Positions 1-6,788 are shown, counted from the stretch's first letter. The stretch: DNA of 11,551 nucleotides from DASQFI01 sp050264575 (GCA_050264575.1 JBLNGH010000392.1:1-11551); one strand, 5' to 3'. Notes: generated from the sequence alone by a model not told the origin. Numbers and translations are program-made.

Positions 1-264
1 GAGGGCAGCCCGCAGCCGGCGGTGCGCCAGCCGCCGCGGCGGCAGGCACCGATGTCATTCAGCGCCGGGTCGTCGTCGACAGCCGCTGCCCCGCAACGCG
101 CCGCGGCCGGCGGCACCGCGACCGCCACGGCGCCGCGCCCCGCGCGCACGGGCGGCGACGACGCGCCCGTGAAAACGGTCCGGCGCGACGAGCCGAAGAT
201 TGGACGCAACGATCCGTGCTGGTGCGGAAGCGGCAAGAAATACAAGAAATGTCATGGAGCCTAA
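1..264 (+). CDS. secA: Protein translocase subunit SecA, C-terminal end (partial)
   Basis: The frame is open from the first base and ends in TAA at 262-264, so this is the last 87 codons of a gene that begins outside the window. The final 20 or so residues hold the SEC-C zinc-binding motif: Cys-Trp-Cys, then Gly-Ser-Gly-Lys-Lys-Tyr-Lys-Lys, then Cys-His, with the usual IGRNDPC lead-in. It is preceded by a low-complexity Ala/Gly/Pro/Thr linker, as in SecA tails. In SecA this motif binds zinc and contacts SecB and ribosomes; the missing part would be the ATP-driven motor that pushes preproteins through SecYEG. The same motif also ends some unrelated SEC-C proteins, so the assignment rests on motif plus linker only. 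guaB follows on the same strand after 84 bp. Confidence 0.8.
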   Translation, partial: EGSPQPAVRQPPRRQAPMSFSAGSSSTAAAPQRAAAGGTATATAPRPARTGGDDAPVKTVRRDEPKIGRNDPCWCGSGKKYKKCHGA

Positions 265-266
265 GT

Positions 267-338
267 CGGTTCCGGCGTTCCGAGGTTCCGGGGGTCTGGG
301 TCTTCGCGGCTTCCAGGCTTCCTGGCTTCCAAGCTCAA
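267..338. repeat. Degenerate 8-bp tandem repeat in the secA-guaB gap
   Basis: Reading in steps of eight from 267 gives CGGTTCCG, GCGTTCCG, AGGTTCCG, GGGGTCTG, GGTCTTCG, CGGCTTCC, AGGCTTCC, TGGCTTCC and a decayed AAGCTCAA. The first three share GTTCCG, and the three at 307-330 share GGCTTCC exactly. Phase is kept over nine units with no indels, and the array fills nearly the whole intergenic space between the secA stop and the guaB ribosome-binding site. I see no hairpin terminator or clear promoter in it. Its function is unknown; slipped-strand expansion of an 8-mer in a non-coding gap is the simplest explanation. Confidence 0.7.
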
Positions 339-343
339 AGAGG
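337..343 (+). promoter_or_regulatory. Ribosome-binding site of guaB
   Basis: AAAGAGG lies five bases before a GTG codon at 349. It supports this GTG as the start of guaB, even though it gives the protein a longer N-terminus than the E. coli enzyme. The site sits at the decayed end of the 8-bp repeat. Confidence 0.6.
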
Positions 344-348
344 TAGCA

Positions 349-1893
349 GTGCCGAAAGACAGCGCGCTGATTGAACGTGAACGGCTGGCAGCGGCAAGAC
401 AGATTGGCAACGGCCTCCTCGAGGCGCTGACCTTCGACGACATCCTGCTCGTCCCGCAGCACTCGCGCGTGCTGCCGAGCCAGGTCGACGTCAGCTCGCG
501 GCTGACCCGGCGGATTCGCTTGAACGTGCCGCTCCTCAGCGCCGCCATGGACACCGTCACCGAGAGCGGTCTCGCGATCGCCATGGCGCAGCAGGGCGGG
601 CTGGGCGTCGTCCACAAGAATCTCAGCATCGCCGAGCAGGCGTCCGAGATCGATCGCGTCAAGCGATCGGAGAGCGGCATGATCGTGAATCCCATCACGC
701 TCTCGCCGCGGCACCGCATCTACGAAGCGCTCGAGTTGATGAAGCGCTATCGCATCAGCGGCGTTCCCATCACCGAGGACGGCAGCAAGGAAGGCCGGCT
801 CGTCGGGATTCTGACCAATCGAGACTTGCGATTCGAGAGCCAGGTCGATCGTCCGATCGCCGACATCATGACGCGCGAGAACCTGGTCACCGTGCCCGTC
901 GGCACGACGCTGGACCAGGCGCGCGAGATGTTTCACGAACACAAGGTCGAGAAGCTCCTCGTCGTCGACGCGGATTTCCGGCTGAAGGGGCTCATCACCG
1001 TCAAGGACATTCAGAAGCTGATCAAGTACCCGAGCGCGTGCAAGGACTCGCTCGGACGATTGCGCGTCGGGGCCGCCGTCGGCGTCGGTGCCGACGTGTT
1101 CGAGCGCGCCGATGCGCTCGTGCATGCCCACGTCGACGCGCTCGTCGTCGACACGGCCCACGGGCATTCGCAGGGCGTTCTGGAGACCGTCGGGCGTCTC
1201 CGCGAGCGCTATCCCGACGTGGATCTGATTGCCGGCAACGTCGCCACCGCCGACGCCACGCGCGCCTTGATCGATCGCGGCGTCGACGCCGTCAAGGTCG
1301 GCATTGGCGCGGGATCGATCTGCACCACACGCGTGGTCGCCGGCATCGGCGTGCCGATGATCACCGCGATTGCCGAGTGCGCCCAGGCCGCCGCCGATCA
1401 CGACGTGCCGATCATCGCGGACGGCGGGATTCGCTACTCGGGGGACCTCACGAAGGCGATCGCCGTCGGCGCGAGCGCGGCGATGATTGGCAGCCTGTTT
1501 GCGGGAACCGACGAAAGTCCCGGCGAGATCATCCTGTATCAGGGGCGGAGCTTCAAAGAGTACCGCGGCATGGGATCGATCGGCGCGATGCGGCGCGGCA
1601 GCCGCGACCGGTACTTCCAGGACGAGTTCGACATCGAGACCAATCCGGACGCGTCCAACAAGCTGGTTCCGGAAGGGATCGAGGGACGCGTCGCCCACAA
1701 AGGGAGCGTCGCGGCCATGATCCACCAGCTCATCGGCGGGCTTCGCGCCGGGATGGGCTACTGCGGGTGCGGCGACGTGCCGACCCTGCAACGCGAGGCC
1801 CAACTCCGCAGGGTGACGGCCGCGGGCGTCCGCGAGGGGCACGTCCACGACGTCATCATCACGAAAGAAGCGCCGAACTACCGGGTCGAGTGA
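349..1893 (+). CDS. guaB: Inosine-5'-monophosphate dehydrogenase
   Basis: A 514-residue protein that oxidises IMP to XMP with NAD+, the committed step of guanine nucleotide synthesis, in the cytoplasm. The barrel begins with LTFDDILLVP (28-37). Two CBS domains are inserted at about 112-225. The catalytic loop GAGSICTTR (320-328) carries the nucleophile Cys325, followed by the IMP phosphate-binding ADGGIR (357-362). The flap RGMGSIGAM (406-414) and the RDRYF segment (419-423) with the activating Arg/Tyr pair are intact. Bacterial enzymes are usually about 490 residues; the extra length is an N-terminal stretch of roughly 17 residues before the barrel, supported by the GTG start and ribosome-binding site. 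All key residues are present, so it should be active. The CBS pair is the known site for ATP/GTP-type allosteric control in this family. Confidence 0.97.
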   Translation: MPKDSALIERERLAAARQIGNGLLEALTFDDILLVPQHSRVLPSQVDVSSRLTRRIRLNVPLLSAAMDTVTESGLAIAMAQQGGLGVVHKNLSIAEQASEIDRVKRSESGMIVNPITLSPRHRIYEALELMKRYRISGVPITEDGSKEGRLVGILTNRDLRFESQVDRPIADIMTRENLVTVPVGTTLDQAREMFHEHKVEKLLVVDADFRLKGLITVKDIQKLIKYPSACKDSLGRLRVGAAVGVGADVFERADALVHAHVDALVVDTAHGHSQGVLETVGRLRERYPDVDLIAGNVATADATRALIDRGVDAVKVGIGAGSICTTRVVAGIGVPMITAIAECAQAAADHDVPIIADGGIRYSGDLTKAIAVGASAAMIGSLFAGTDESPGEIILYQGRSFKEYRGMGSIGAMRRGSRDRYFQDEFDIETNPDASNKLVPEGIEGRVAHKGSVAAMIHQLIGGLRAGMGYCGCGDVPTLQREAQLRRVTAAGVREGHVHDVIITKEAPNYRVE

Positions 1894-1930
1894 CCGGTTA
1901 ACGGTTCCCGTCCGGCAGCGTCTTTCAGTC

Positions 1931-2542
1931 ATGACAAGACGCTCTGTCCTCTTCGCCATCGGGTTGTCCGGACTCTGGCTGAAGGCCTGGGCGGGCCGGG
2001 TCCTCGCGGCCACGCAAACAGATCCCGAGTGGATTCGGATGTGGGAAGCCGCGCAGAAAGAGCGGCCGGCCACGATTCCCTCGGCCGCGCGCATTGCGCC
2101 AGCCTCCGAACCAGGTCAGCCGCTGGTCATTCACGGCCGGCTGCTCGGCAAAGACGGCCGCCAGCCCCTTGGCGGCGCGGTCGTCTTCGCGTACCACACC
2201 GCTCAGGATGGTCTCTACGAGCGCCCCGGCCAGCCTGGCTGGCGGCTCAAAGGCTGGGCGAAAACCAACGCCGACGGCGCGTTCGAGTTCCAGACCATCC
2301 GGCCGGGACCGTATCCCGGTCGCACGATTGCGGCGCACGTTCACCTGTCGGCCGACGGTCCCGGAGTTCCGCGCGAGTGGCTCGAGGAGCTCCAGTTTGC
2401 CGACGATCCGCTCGTCAAGGACGAGGACCGGCGAAAGTCGGATCAGGCCGGCACATTCGGGACCATTCGTCCCGTGCGCACGGTCGACGGCGTTCAGCAT
2501 TGCGACATCAACTTCCGGCTCACGGGAGCGCATCGCTTCTGA
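1931..2542 (+). CDS. Tat-exported intradiol ring-cleavage dioxygenase-like protein
   Basis: A 203-residue protein related to the catechol/protocatechuate intradiol dioxygenases, which use Fe(III) to open aromatic rings between the two hydroxyls. The N-terminus has twin arginines (3-4) followed by a hydrophobic stretch to about residue 20 and an AWA/LAA-type cleavage region, so Tat export to the periplasm is likely. The mature part has the beta-sandwich signature TNADGAFEFQTIRPGPYPG (112-130). The four iron ligands can be matched by position: Tyr96 (GLY), Tyr128 (PYP), His136 and His138 (HVH). The conserved active-site Arg of protocatechuate 3,4-dioxygenase (GYGR/CGRM motif) appears to be Trp109 here by eye alignment, so the substrate or chemistry may differ. 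No Shine-Dalgarno is visible before the ATG, but the signal peptide fixes the start. It follows guaB by 37 bp and precedes the sigma factor by 23 bp. The substrate cannot be told from the sequence. Confidence 0.78.
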   Translation: MTRRSVLFAIGLSGLWLKAWAGRVLAATQTDPEWIRMWEAAQKERPATIPSAARIAPASEPGQPLVIHGRLLGKDGRQPLGGAVVFAYHTAQDGLYERPGQPGWRLKGWAKTNADGAFEFQTIRPGPYPGRTIAAHVHLSADGPGVPREWLEELQFADDPLVKDEDRRKSDQAGTFGTIRPVRTVDGVQHCDINFRLTGAHRF

Positions 2543-2565
2543 CACCTGACTTCGAACGTGCGGAC

Positions 2566-3087
2566 ATGGCAGGCGCCTCGGTCGCGCAACTTGTGCGCGC
2601 GTCGCAGCAGGGCAACCGCGACGCGTTCGGTCTGCTCTACGAGCGTTTCGCCGCCTACGTGCACGCGATCCTGCTCGCCCGGCTGCCGCCGCAGGATGCG
2701 CCCGATCTCGTGCAGGACATTTTTCTCTCGGCGTTCCAGCGTCTCCGCGGCCTGCGCGAGCCGGCGGCATTTGCGGGCTGGATCGCCGCGATCGCGCGAA
2801 ACCGCGCGACCGATTTTCTTCGGCGTCCGGTCATGGCGGTGAGCGACGACTCGGCGGATCCACCGGCGGAGACCGTGTCGCCGGACGTGCGGCTCGACGC
2901 CGCCCGCGCCCTGCGCGCGATTCGGGAGTTGCCCGACGCGTATCGGGAGACGCTCGTGCTCCGTCTCGTCGAAGGCCTGACCGGTCCGGAAATCGCCGCC
3001 ATGACGGGGCTCACGCCCGATTCGGTTCGCGTCAATCTGCACCGCGGCTTCAAGCTGCTGCGGGAGCGACTCGGAATAGCACCATGA
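2566..3087 (+). CDS. ECF-type RNA polymerase sigma factor
   Basis: A 173-residue sigma-70 family protein of the extracytoplasmic-function type, with only regions 2 and 4. Region 2 spans about 5-87; it includes the core-binding and -10 recognition helices around DLVQDIFLSAFQRL (47-60) and FAGWIAAIARNRATDFLRR (69-87). Region 4 spans about 110-168, with the helix-turn-helix LTGPEIAAMTGLTPDSVRVNLHR (138-160). The acidic linker (91-109) is typical. The frame stays open far upstream through the dioxygenase gene, but homology begins only after the ATG at 2566, so the shorter start is chosen; no good Shine-Dalgarno precedes it. The stop overlaps the start of the FecR-domain gene by 4 bp (ATGA), which implies translational coupling and a regulator pair. 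The subgroup and target promoters are not recognisable by eye. Confidence 0.92.
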   Translation: MAGASVAQLVRASQQGNRDAFGLLYERFAAYVHAILLARLPPQDAPDLVQDIFLSAFQRLRGLREPAAFAGWIAAIARNRATDFLRRPVMAVSDDSADPPAETVSPDVRLDAARALRAIRELPDAYRETLVLRLVEGLTGPEIAAMTGLTPDSVRVNLHRGFKLLRERLGIAP

Positions 3088-4103
3088 CGACACCCACGCG
3101 CGACGACGACTCGAACAGCTACCTGTGGGACCGATCCGGCAAGATCGATCCGGCCGTCGCCGATCTCGAGCGCGTGCTCGGGCCGATCGCGTACAAGCCG
3201 GCTGAGCGCCCGCTCGCGTTGCCCACTCCGATCGTGCTCCAGCGGCGGCGATGGCCGATGCTCGTCGCCCTCGCAGCCGGGCTCCTTCTCGTGACCGCCG
3301 GCTGGCTCTTCTACTGGCGCCTCCAGTGGCCGGCCGGACGGCCGTGGCGCATGGCGGTCGCGACCGAAAGCGGCGCGCGGATCGACACGCTTGCGGTTGG
3401 ACAGTCCCTGAAGCTCGACGCGAACTCGAGTGCGTCAGTTGACATCGCGCGCCTGGGCACCATGAGCGTGCAGCCGGGCGCGGAGGTCACGTTGCGCACC
3501 ACGGGCTCAAGACGCCATCAATTGCGCCTCGATCGCGGCGCCGTGCATATTCGCGTCTGGGCCCCGCCACAGCGCGTCTTTGTCGCGACGCCCGCCGGCA
3601 ACATCATCGATCTTGGCTGCACTTTCACGCTCGCCGTGGACGACTCGGGCACCGCGCGCCTCACGGTCCAAACGGGGTGGGTCCAAATGGAGAACGTGCA
3701 CGGCGAATCGCTCGTGCCAGCCGGCGCCTCGAGCGTGATGACGGCCGATCGCTCGCCGCTCGTGCCCCTGTACGACGACGCATCGCCGGAATTCCAGCGG
3801 GCCGTGCGCGCGTTCGAGACCCGCGTGGCCGACGACAATGTCTCGGCGGAGCTTGCGGCTATCCGTCGCGACGCCCGCGTGCGCGACATGCTGACGCTGC
3901 TGATGCTCGCCGTGCGCGAACGCGATACCGTGCGCGCGTCGCTGCTTGAGCACGCCGCGACGCTGTCTCCTCCGCCGCGCACCCTGTCGGGCAATCCCGC
4001 TGCGTTCGACAGCGGCGCGATCTGGGAATGGCGCGGGTCGCTGCCGCTGCCGCCGCCAAAGGCGTGGTGGCGCAACTGGGCCGACGTATTCCCCGCCCGT
4101 TAA
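3084..4103 (+). CDS. FecR-domain membrane protein, probable regulator of the adjacent sigma factor
   Basis: A 339-residue protein with one transmembrane helix at about 57-78 (WPMLVALAAG... to LFYW) and an Arg-rich cytoplasmic flank (RRR, 54-56), giving an N-in/C-out topology. The cytoplasmic 55 residues contain the YLWDRSGKIDPAVADLE motif (13-29) common in this type of FecR protein. The outer part carries a FecR domain at about 115-215, with VATPAGNIIDLGCTFTLAV (167-185) and QTGWVQM (196-202) as the recognisable core strands. The C-terminal 120 residues are mostly helical by composition and end in a Pro/Trp-rich tail; I do not recognise that part. The start overlaps the sigma stop by 4 bp. 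In known FecI/FecR systems such a protein controls its sigma factor in response to an outer-membrane transducer. No TonB-dependent transducer is nearby, so the signal is unknown. Confidence 0.85.
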   Translation: MTTPTRDDDSNSYLWDRSGKIDPAVADLERVLGPIAYKPAERPLALPTPIVLQRRRWPMLVALAAGLLLVTAGWLFYWRLQWPAGRPWRMAVATESGARIDTLAVGQSLKLDANSSASVDIARLGTMSVQPGAEVTLRTTGSRRHQLRLDRGAVHIRVWAPPQRVFVATPAGNIIDLGCTFTLAVDDSGTARLTVQTGWVQMENVHGESLVPAGASSVMTADRSPLVPLYDDASPEFQRAVRAFETRVADDNVSAELAAIRRDARVRDMLTLLMLAVRERDTVRASLLEHAATLSPPPRTLSGNPAAFDSGAIWEWRGSLPLPPPKAWWRNWADVFPAR

Positions 4104-4162
4104 CGCTCGATCGCCGGCGCCGTCCTTGTCTCAGAGGCGATGACCATCGCCCCACGACAAGC

Positions 4163-4170
4163 GAGGTGAG
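4163..4170 (+). promoter_or_regulatory. Ribosome-binding site of the yceI-family gene
   Basis: GAGGTGAG precedes the ATG at 4173, with six bases between the GAGG core and the start. A GTG directly in front (4170) is in frame but lies too close to the site, so ATG 4173 is preferred. Confidence 0.55.
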
Positions 4171-4172
4171 TG

Positions 4173-4817
4173 ATGACGCTTCGAGAGATTGCCGTTGGAA
4201 CGATCGCGGCGGCGCTGCTGATCCCCGGCGCGACCGGCGTGGCCGCTCGGGCTGACGAAAGTCTCACGTCGAGCTTCGAAGTTCGAACTTCGAAGAGTAC
4301 CCTCGACCCTCTGGTCATCGATCGCGGGCAAAGCCGCGTGTCGTTCACCGTGACGAAATGGGGCTTTCTCGAAGTCGAGGGGCTGTTCCACGATTTCGGC
4401 GGCACCATCGTTTACGATCCGAAGCGGCCGGAGGCGTCACGCATCGACTGGCGCGTCAAGGTCGCCTCGGTCAAGACCGACGAGCGCAACCGCGATGAAT
4501 CGCTGCAGCAGCCGGAGTATTTCGACGCGGCGCGCTATCCCGAGCTGACGTTCGTCAGCGATCGCGTCACGGCGGTGAGCCCCGCCGAACTGGAGGTGCA
4601 GGGCCGGATCACCATCAAGGGCCGGACCCGGCCGCTCACCGTCCGCGTGCGGCACGCGACTCAGAACGAAGCGCGGACGCAGCAGCCGGTCGAGCGATTC
4701 GAAACCGAGTTCGCGATCAACCGCTACGACTTCGGCATCGTCGGCGGGTCGGTCCTCGGACCCGTCATCTCGCGCGAGGCGCGGGTGCGAATGCTCATCG
4801 TGGGGCGGATGCCGTGA
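4173..4817 (+). CDS. YceI-family periplasmic lipid-binding-like protein
   Basis: A 214-residue protein. Residues 1-27 form a Sec signal peptide (hydrophobic core VGTIAAALLIPGA, likely cut after ARA), so it acts in the periplasm. The mature part matches the YceI lipocalin-like barrel: SRVSFTVTKWGFLEVEGLF (54-72) with FGGTIVYD (75-82), the TDERNRDESLQQPEYFDAARYPELTF region (102-127), the GRITIKGRTRPLTV strand pair (144-157) and the closing GSVLGPVISREARV (192-205). Family members bind polyisoprenoids or similar lipids; the ligand here is unknown. Between signal peptide and barrel, residues 35-41 are encoded by three 7-bp repeats that look like an in-frame insertion into a spacer. It lies 69 bp after the FecR-domain gene, and its 3' end overlaps tsaE on the other strand by 23 bp. 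Whether the sigma factor controls it cannot be seen. Confidence 0.9.
   Translation: MTLREIAVGTIAAALLIPGATGVAARADESLTSSFEVRTSKSTLDPLVIDRGQSRVSFTVTKWGFLEVEGLFHDFGGTIVYDPKRPEASRIDWRVKVASVKTDERNRDESLQQPEYFDAARYPELTFVSDRVTAVSPAELEVQGRITIKGRTRPLTVRVRHATQNEARTQQPVERFETEFAINRYDFGIVGGSVLGPVISREARVRMLIVGRMP
4274..4295. repeat. Palindromic 7-bp tandem repeat inside the yceI-family gene
   Basis: Three direct units TTCGAAG, TTCGAAC, TTCGAAG (4275-4295) form, with the preceding C, a perfect 22-bp palindrome. The 21 bp equal exactly seven codons (Phe35-Lys41), so the frame is kept. A related single ACTTCGAAC occurs at 2549-2557, just before the sigma factor start. Confidence 0.85.
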
Positions 4818-5214
4818 CGTCGATCTGACGACGATCGCCGCCGAGCGGGTCGATCGTCACGAGGATCGCGTCGACCGGCGCGTCACGCCATCGATCGGGC
4901 CACTCGACGGCCATGACCGTTCCGGACAGCAAATCGTCCAGCGCCAGATCGTCGACTTCTCCCGGCGCCAGCCGGTACAAGTCGACGTGCTGGAGGGTGA
5001 CGCGTCCGCGGTACTCCTGGACGATCGTGAACGTCGGGCTGGAGACGTCCTCCGGATCGCAGCCGAGACCCGCGGCGATCCCGCGGACGAATGCCGTCTT
5101 GCCCGCCCCGAGCGGCCCTTCGAGCAGCACGACGGAGCCCGGCCCCAGCCGCGCGCCCAGCTCGCGCCCGGCCGCGACCGTCTCCGCTTCCGACTGCGTG
5201 ATGGTGGTGCTCAC
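4795..5214 (-). CDS. tsaE: tRNA threonylcarbamoyladenosine biosynthesis ATPase TsaE
   Basis: A 139-residue P-loop ATPase that works with TsaB and TsaD to make t6A at position 37 of ANN-decoding tRNAs. Visible motifs are the Walker A GPLGAGKT (33-40), SPTF (59-62) after the switch region, HVDLYRL (76-82) and VEWPD (103-107), all in family order and spacing. Length is slightly under the usual 150 or so. The open frame runs further upstream, but that part is the nnr coding region in another frame. The GTG at 5214 gives the canonical N-terminus and overlaps the nnr stop by 4 bp (GTGA), which indicates translational coupling. The 3' end overlaps the convergent yceI-family gene by 23 bp. The nnr-tsaE order matches the yjeF-yjeE neighbourhood of E. 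coli. Confidence 0.95.
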   Translation of the reverse strand: MSTTITQSEAETVAAGRELGARLGPGSVVLLEGPLGAGKTAFVRGIAAGLGCDPEDVSSPTFTIVQEYRGRVTLQHVDLYRLAPGEVDDLALDDLLSGTVMAVEWPDRWRDAPVDAILVTIDPLGGDRRQIDVTASAPR

Positions 5215-6788
5215 TGCTTCGGCGCCGCCGTGCGGCGGCGGCCGGTGAGATCGAGGACGGCCTCGCCAAGGCGCGCGGCGACGTCGCCCGCAATCATCCC
5301 GACCTCGCCTTCTTCGGCCTCGGACAGATCGCCGGCGAGGCCGTGCAGATAGACCGCGAGCTTGGTCGCGGCGTCGACGTCCCGCAGCTGGCCAATCCAC
5401 GCGGCGATCGCGCCGGTCAGCACGTCGCCGGTGCCGCCGGTCGCCATGCCTGGATTGCCGGTCATGTTGATCGACAGCTTGCCGTCAGGCGACGCGACGA
5501 TCGTGCGGTGACCCTTGAGGACGACGTGCACGCGATGCGTCGTCGAGAAATCGCGCGCGACGTCGAGACGGCGCTGTTGAACGTCGTCGATCGACGTACC
5601 GGTCAGGCGTGCCATTTCGCCCGGATGGGGCGTGATGACGATCGGCACGCCCGCACGTGCCACGAGCCGGCCGGCGTCGCCGGCGAACGCGTTCAAGCCG
5701 TCAGCATCGAGGACGAGCGGAACGCGCGTACGCTCGACAAGTGCGCCTACTACGGCGCGTACGGACGGCGACTGGCCGAGTCCCGGCCCGACCGCGAGAA
5801 CATCGGCGTCGAATCCGAGCAGGCGATCGACGGCGCTGGCCGCGAGCGTCCCGTCGGGCGCCTCGTCGAGCGGCTCGGTCATGTATTCGGCCCCCAGCGC
5901 GGCGACGATGGGCAGGCTGCTCGACGGCGTCGCGACCGTGACGAGGCCCGCCCCCGACCGCAGGGCCGCCATTGCCGCCAGTCCCGCGGCGCCTGTCTTG
6001 CCTCGCGATCCGGCGACGATGAGCACGCGGCCGTAATCGCCTTTGTGCGAGCCTTGCGCCCGCGGCTGCAGCAGCGCGCGCATCGCGTCCCGGGTCAGCA
6101 ATTCGATCCACGGGCCTTCGACTGCGTCGATCACCGCCTGCGGGATCCCAATCTCGGCAATCGCCAACTTGCCCGTCAGCCCTTCGGCGGGCGGCAGGAC
6201 CAACGGCAGCTTTGGGGCCGCGAGGGCCACCGTGAGCGTCGCATCGATTGCCGGACCGATGATTTCTGGCCCATCCGAGGACACGCCGCTCGGCAGGTCC
6301 ACGGCCACCACCGGGCGGCCCGACGCATTCACGTCCGCGACGATCGTCTCGATGAACCCCGAGAGCGGAGCCTTCAACCCCGTGCCGAACAGCGCATCGA
6401 CGATAAGATCGGATCCGATCACATGGGTCCCGTGCAGCTCCCACGCCGATGCATTGGCGATTTCCACGACGTCGCCGCCGAGGTCCCTGAATGCGTCGAG
6501 ATTGACGCGCGCGTCGCCCTTGATCTCAGCGGCCTGGCCGACGAGGTACACGCGGACGTCGACGTCGCGCTCGAGCAGGGTGCGCGCGACGACGAACCCG
6601 TCCCCGCCGTTGTTGCCGCGTCCGCACAGGATCGCCACCCGCATCGAGCCCAGCTGCTCGAAGGCCGATTCCATCGCCGCCACCACCTGGCGGCCCGCGT
6701 TTTCCATGAGGACGATGGAGGGGATGCCGACCTCCTCGATGGTGCGGCGATCGGCGTCGCGCATCTGGCGGCTGTTCAGCACGCGCAT
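5211..6788 (-). CDS. nnr: Bifunctional NAD(P)HX epimerase / ADP- or ATP-dependent NAD(P)HX dehydratase
   Basis: A 525-residue metabolite-repair enzyme that restores NADH and NADPH from their damaged hydrated forms. The N-terminal epimerase (YjeF_N, about 1-220) has the nucleotide-binding CGRGNNGGDG (55-64), DALFGTGL (131-138) and DLPSG (164-168). The C-terminal kinase-like dehydratase (about 230-515) has HKGDYGRVLIVAGS (248-261), GPGLG (334-338), DADGLN (361-366), ITPHPGEMARLTG (385-397), KGHRT (425-429) and the catalytic loop NPGMATGGTGDVLTG (445-459). Both halves are complete, and the fused length is the standard bacterial one. The ATG at 6788 gives the expected start; no Shine-Dalgarno is clear. 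It is divergent from the aminotransferase across 38 bp and overlaps tsaE by 4 bp. The nucleotide used by the dehydratase (ADP or ATP) is not decidable here. Confidence 0.96.
   Translation of the reverse strand: MRVLNSRQMRDADRRTIEEVGIPSIVLMENAGRQVVAAMESAFEQLGSMRVAILCGRGNNGGDGFVVARTLLERDVDVRVYLVGQAAEIKGDARVNLDAFRDLGGDVVEIANASAWELHGTHVIGSDLIVDALFGTGLKAPLSGFIETIVADVNASGRPVVAVDLPSGVSSDGPEIIGPAIDATLTVALAAPKLPLVLPPAEGLTGKLAIAEIGIPQAVIDAVEGPWIELLTRDAMRALLQPRAQGSHKGDYGRVLIVAGSRGKTGAAGLAAMAALRSGAGLVTVATPSSSLPIVAALGAEYMTEPLDEAPDGTLAASAVDRLLGFDADVLAVGPGLGQSPSVRAVVGALVERTRVPLVLDADGLNAFAGDAGRLVARAGVPIVITPHPGEMARLTGTSIDDVQQRRLDVARDFSTTHRVHVVLKGHRTIVASPDGKLSINMTGNPGMATGGTGDVLTGAIAAWIGQLRDVDAATKLAVYLHGLAGDLSEAEEGEVGMIAGDVAARLGEAVLDLTGRRRTAAPKQ

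Noticed and set aside
1894..1930. Possible terminator around CCGGTTAACGG after guaB
   Set aside because: The inverted repeat has only four to five pairs and no T-tract, too weak to call.
55..2094. 679-codon open frame on the minus strand opposite secA and guaB
   Set aside because: It is a GC-driven shadow of guaB, whose family motifs are unambiguous on the plus strand; the antisense protein has a biased Arg/Ala/Asp/His composition and no recognisable domain.
2029..2565. Upstream extension of the sigma factor frame
   Set aside because: This part overlaps the dioxygenase-like gene in another frame, is Arg-rich, and has no homology; sigma region 2 begins after the ATG at 2566.
5215..5400. Upstream extension of the tsaE frame
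   Set aside because: It lies inside nnr in another frame and is Arg-rich; the GTG at 5214 gives a normal TsaE.
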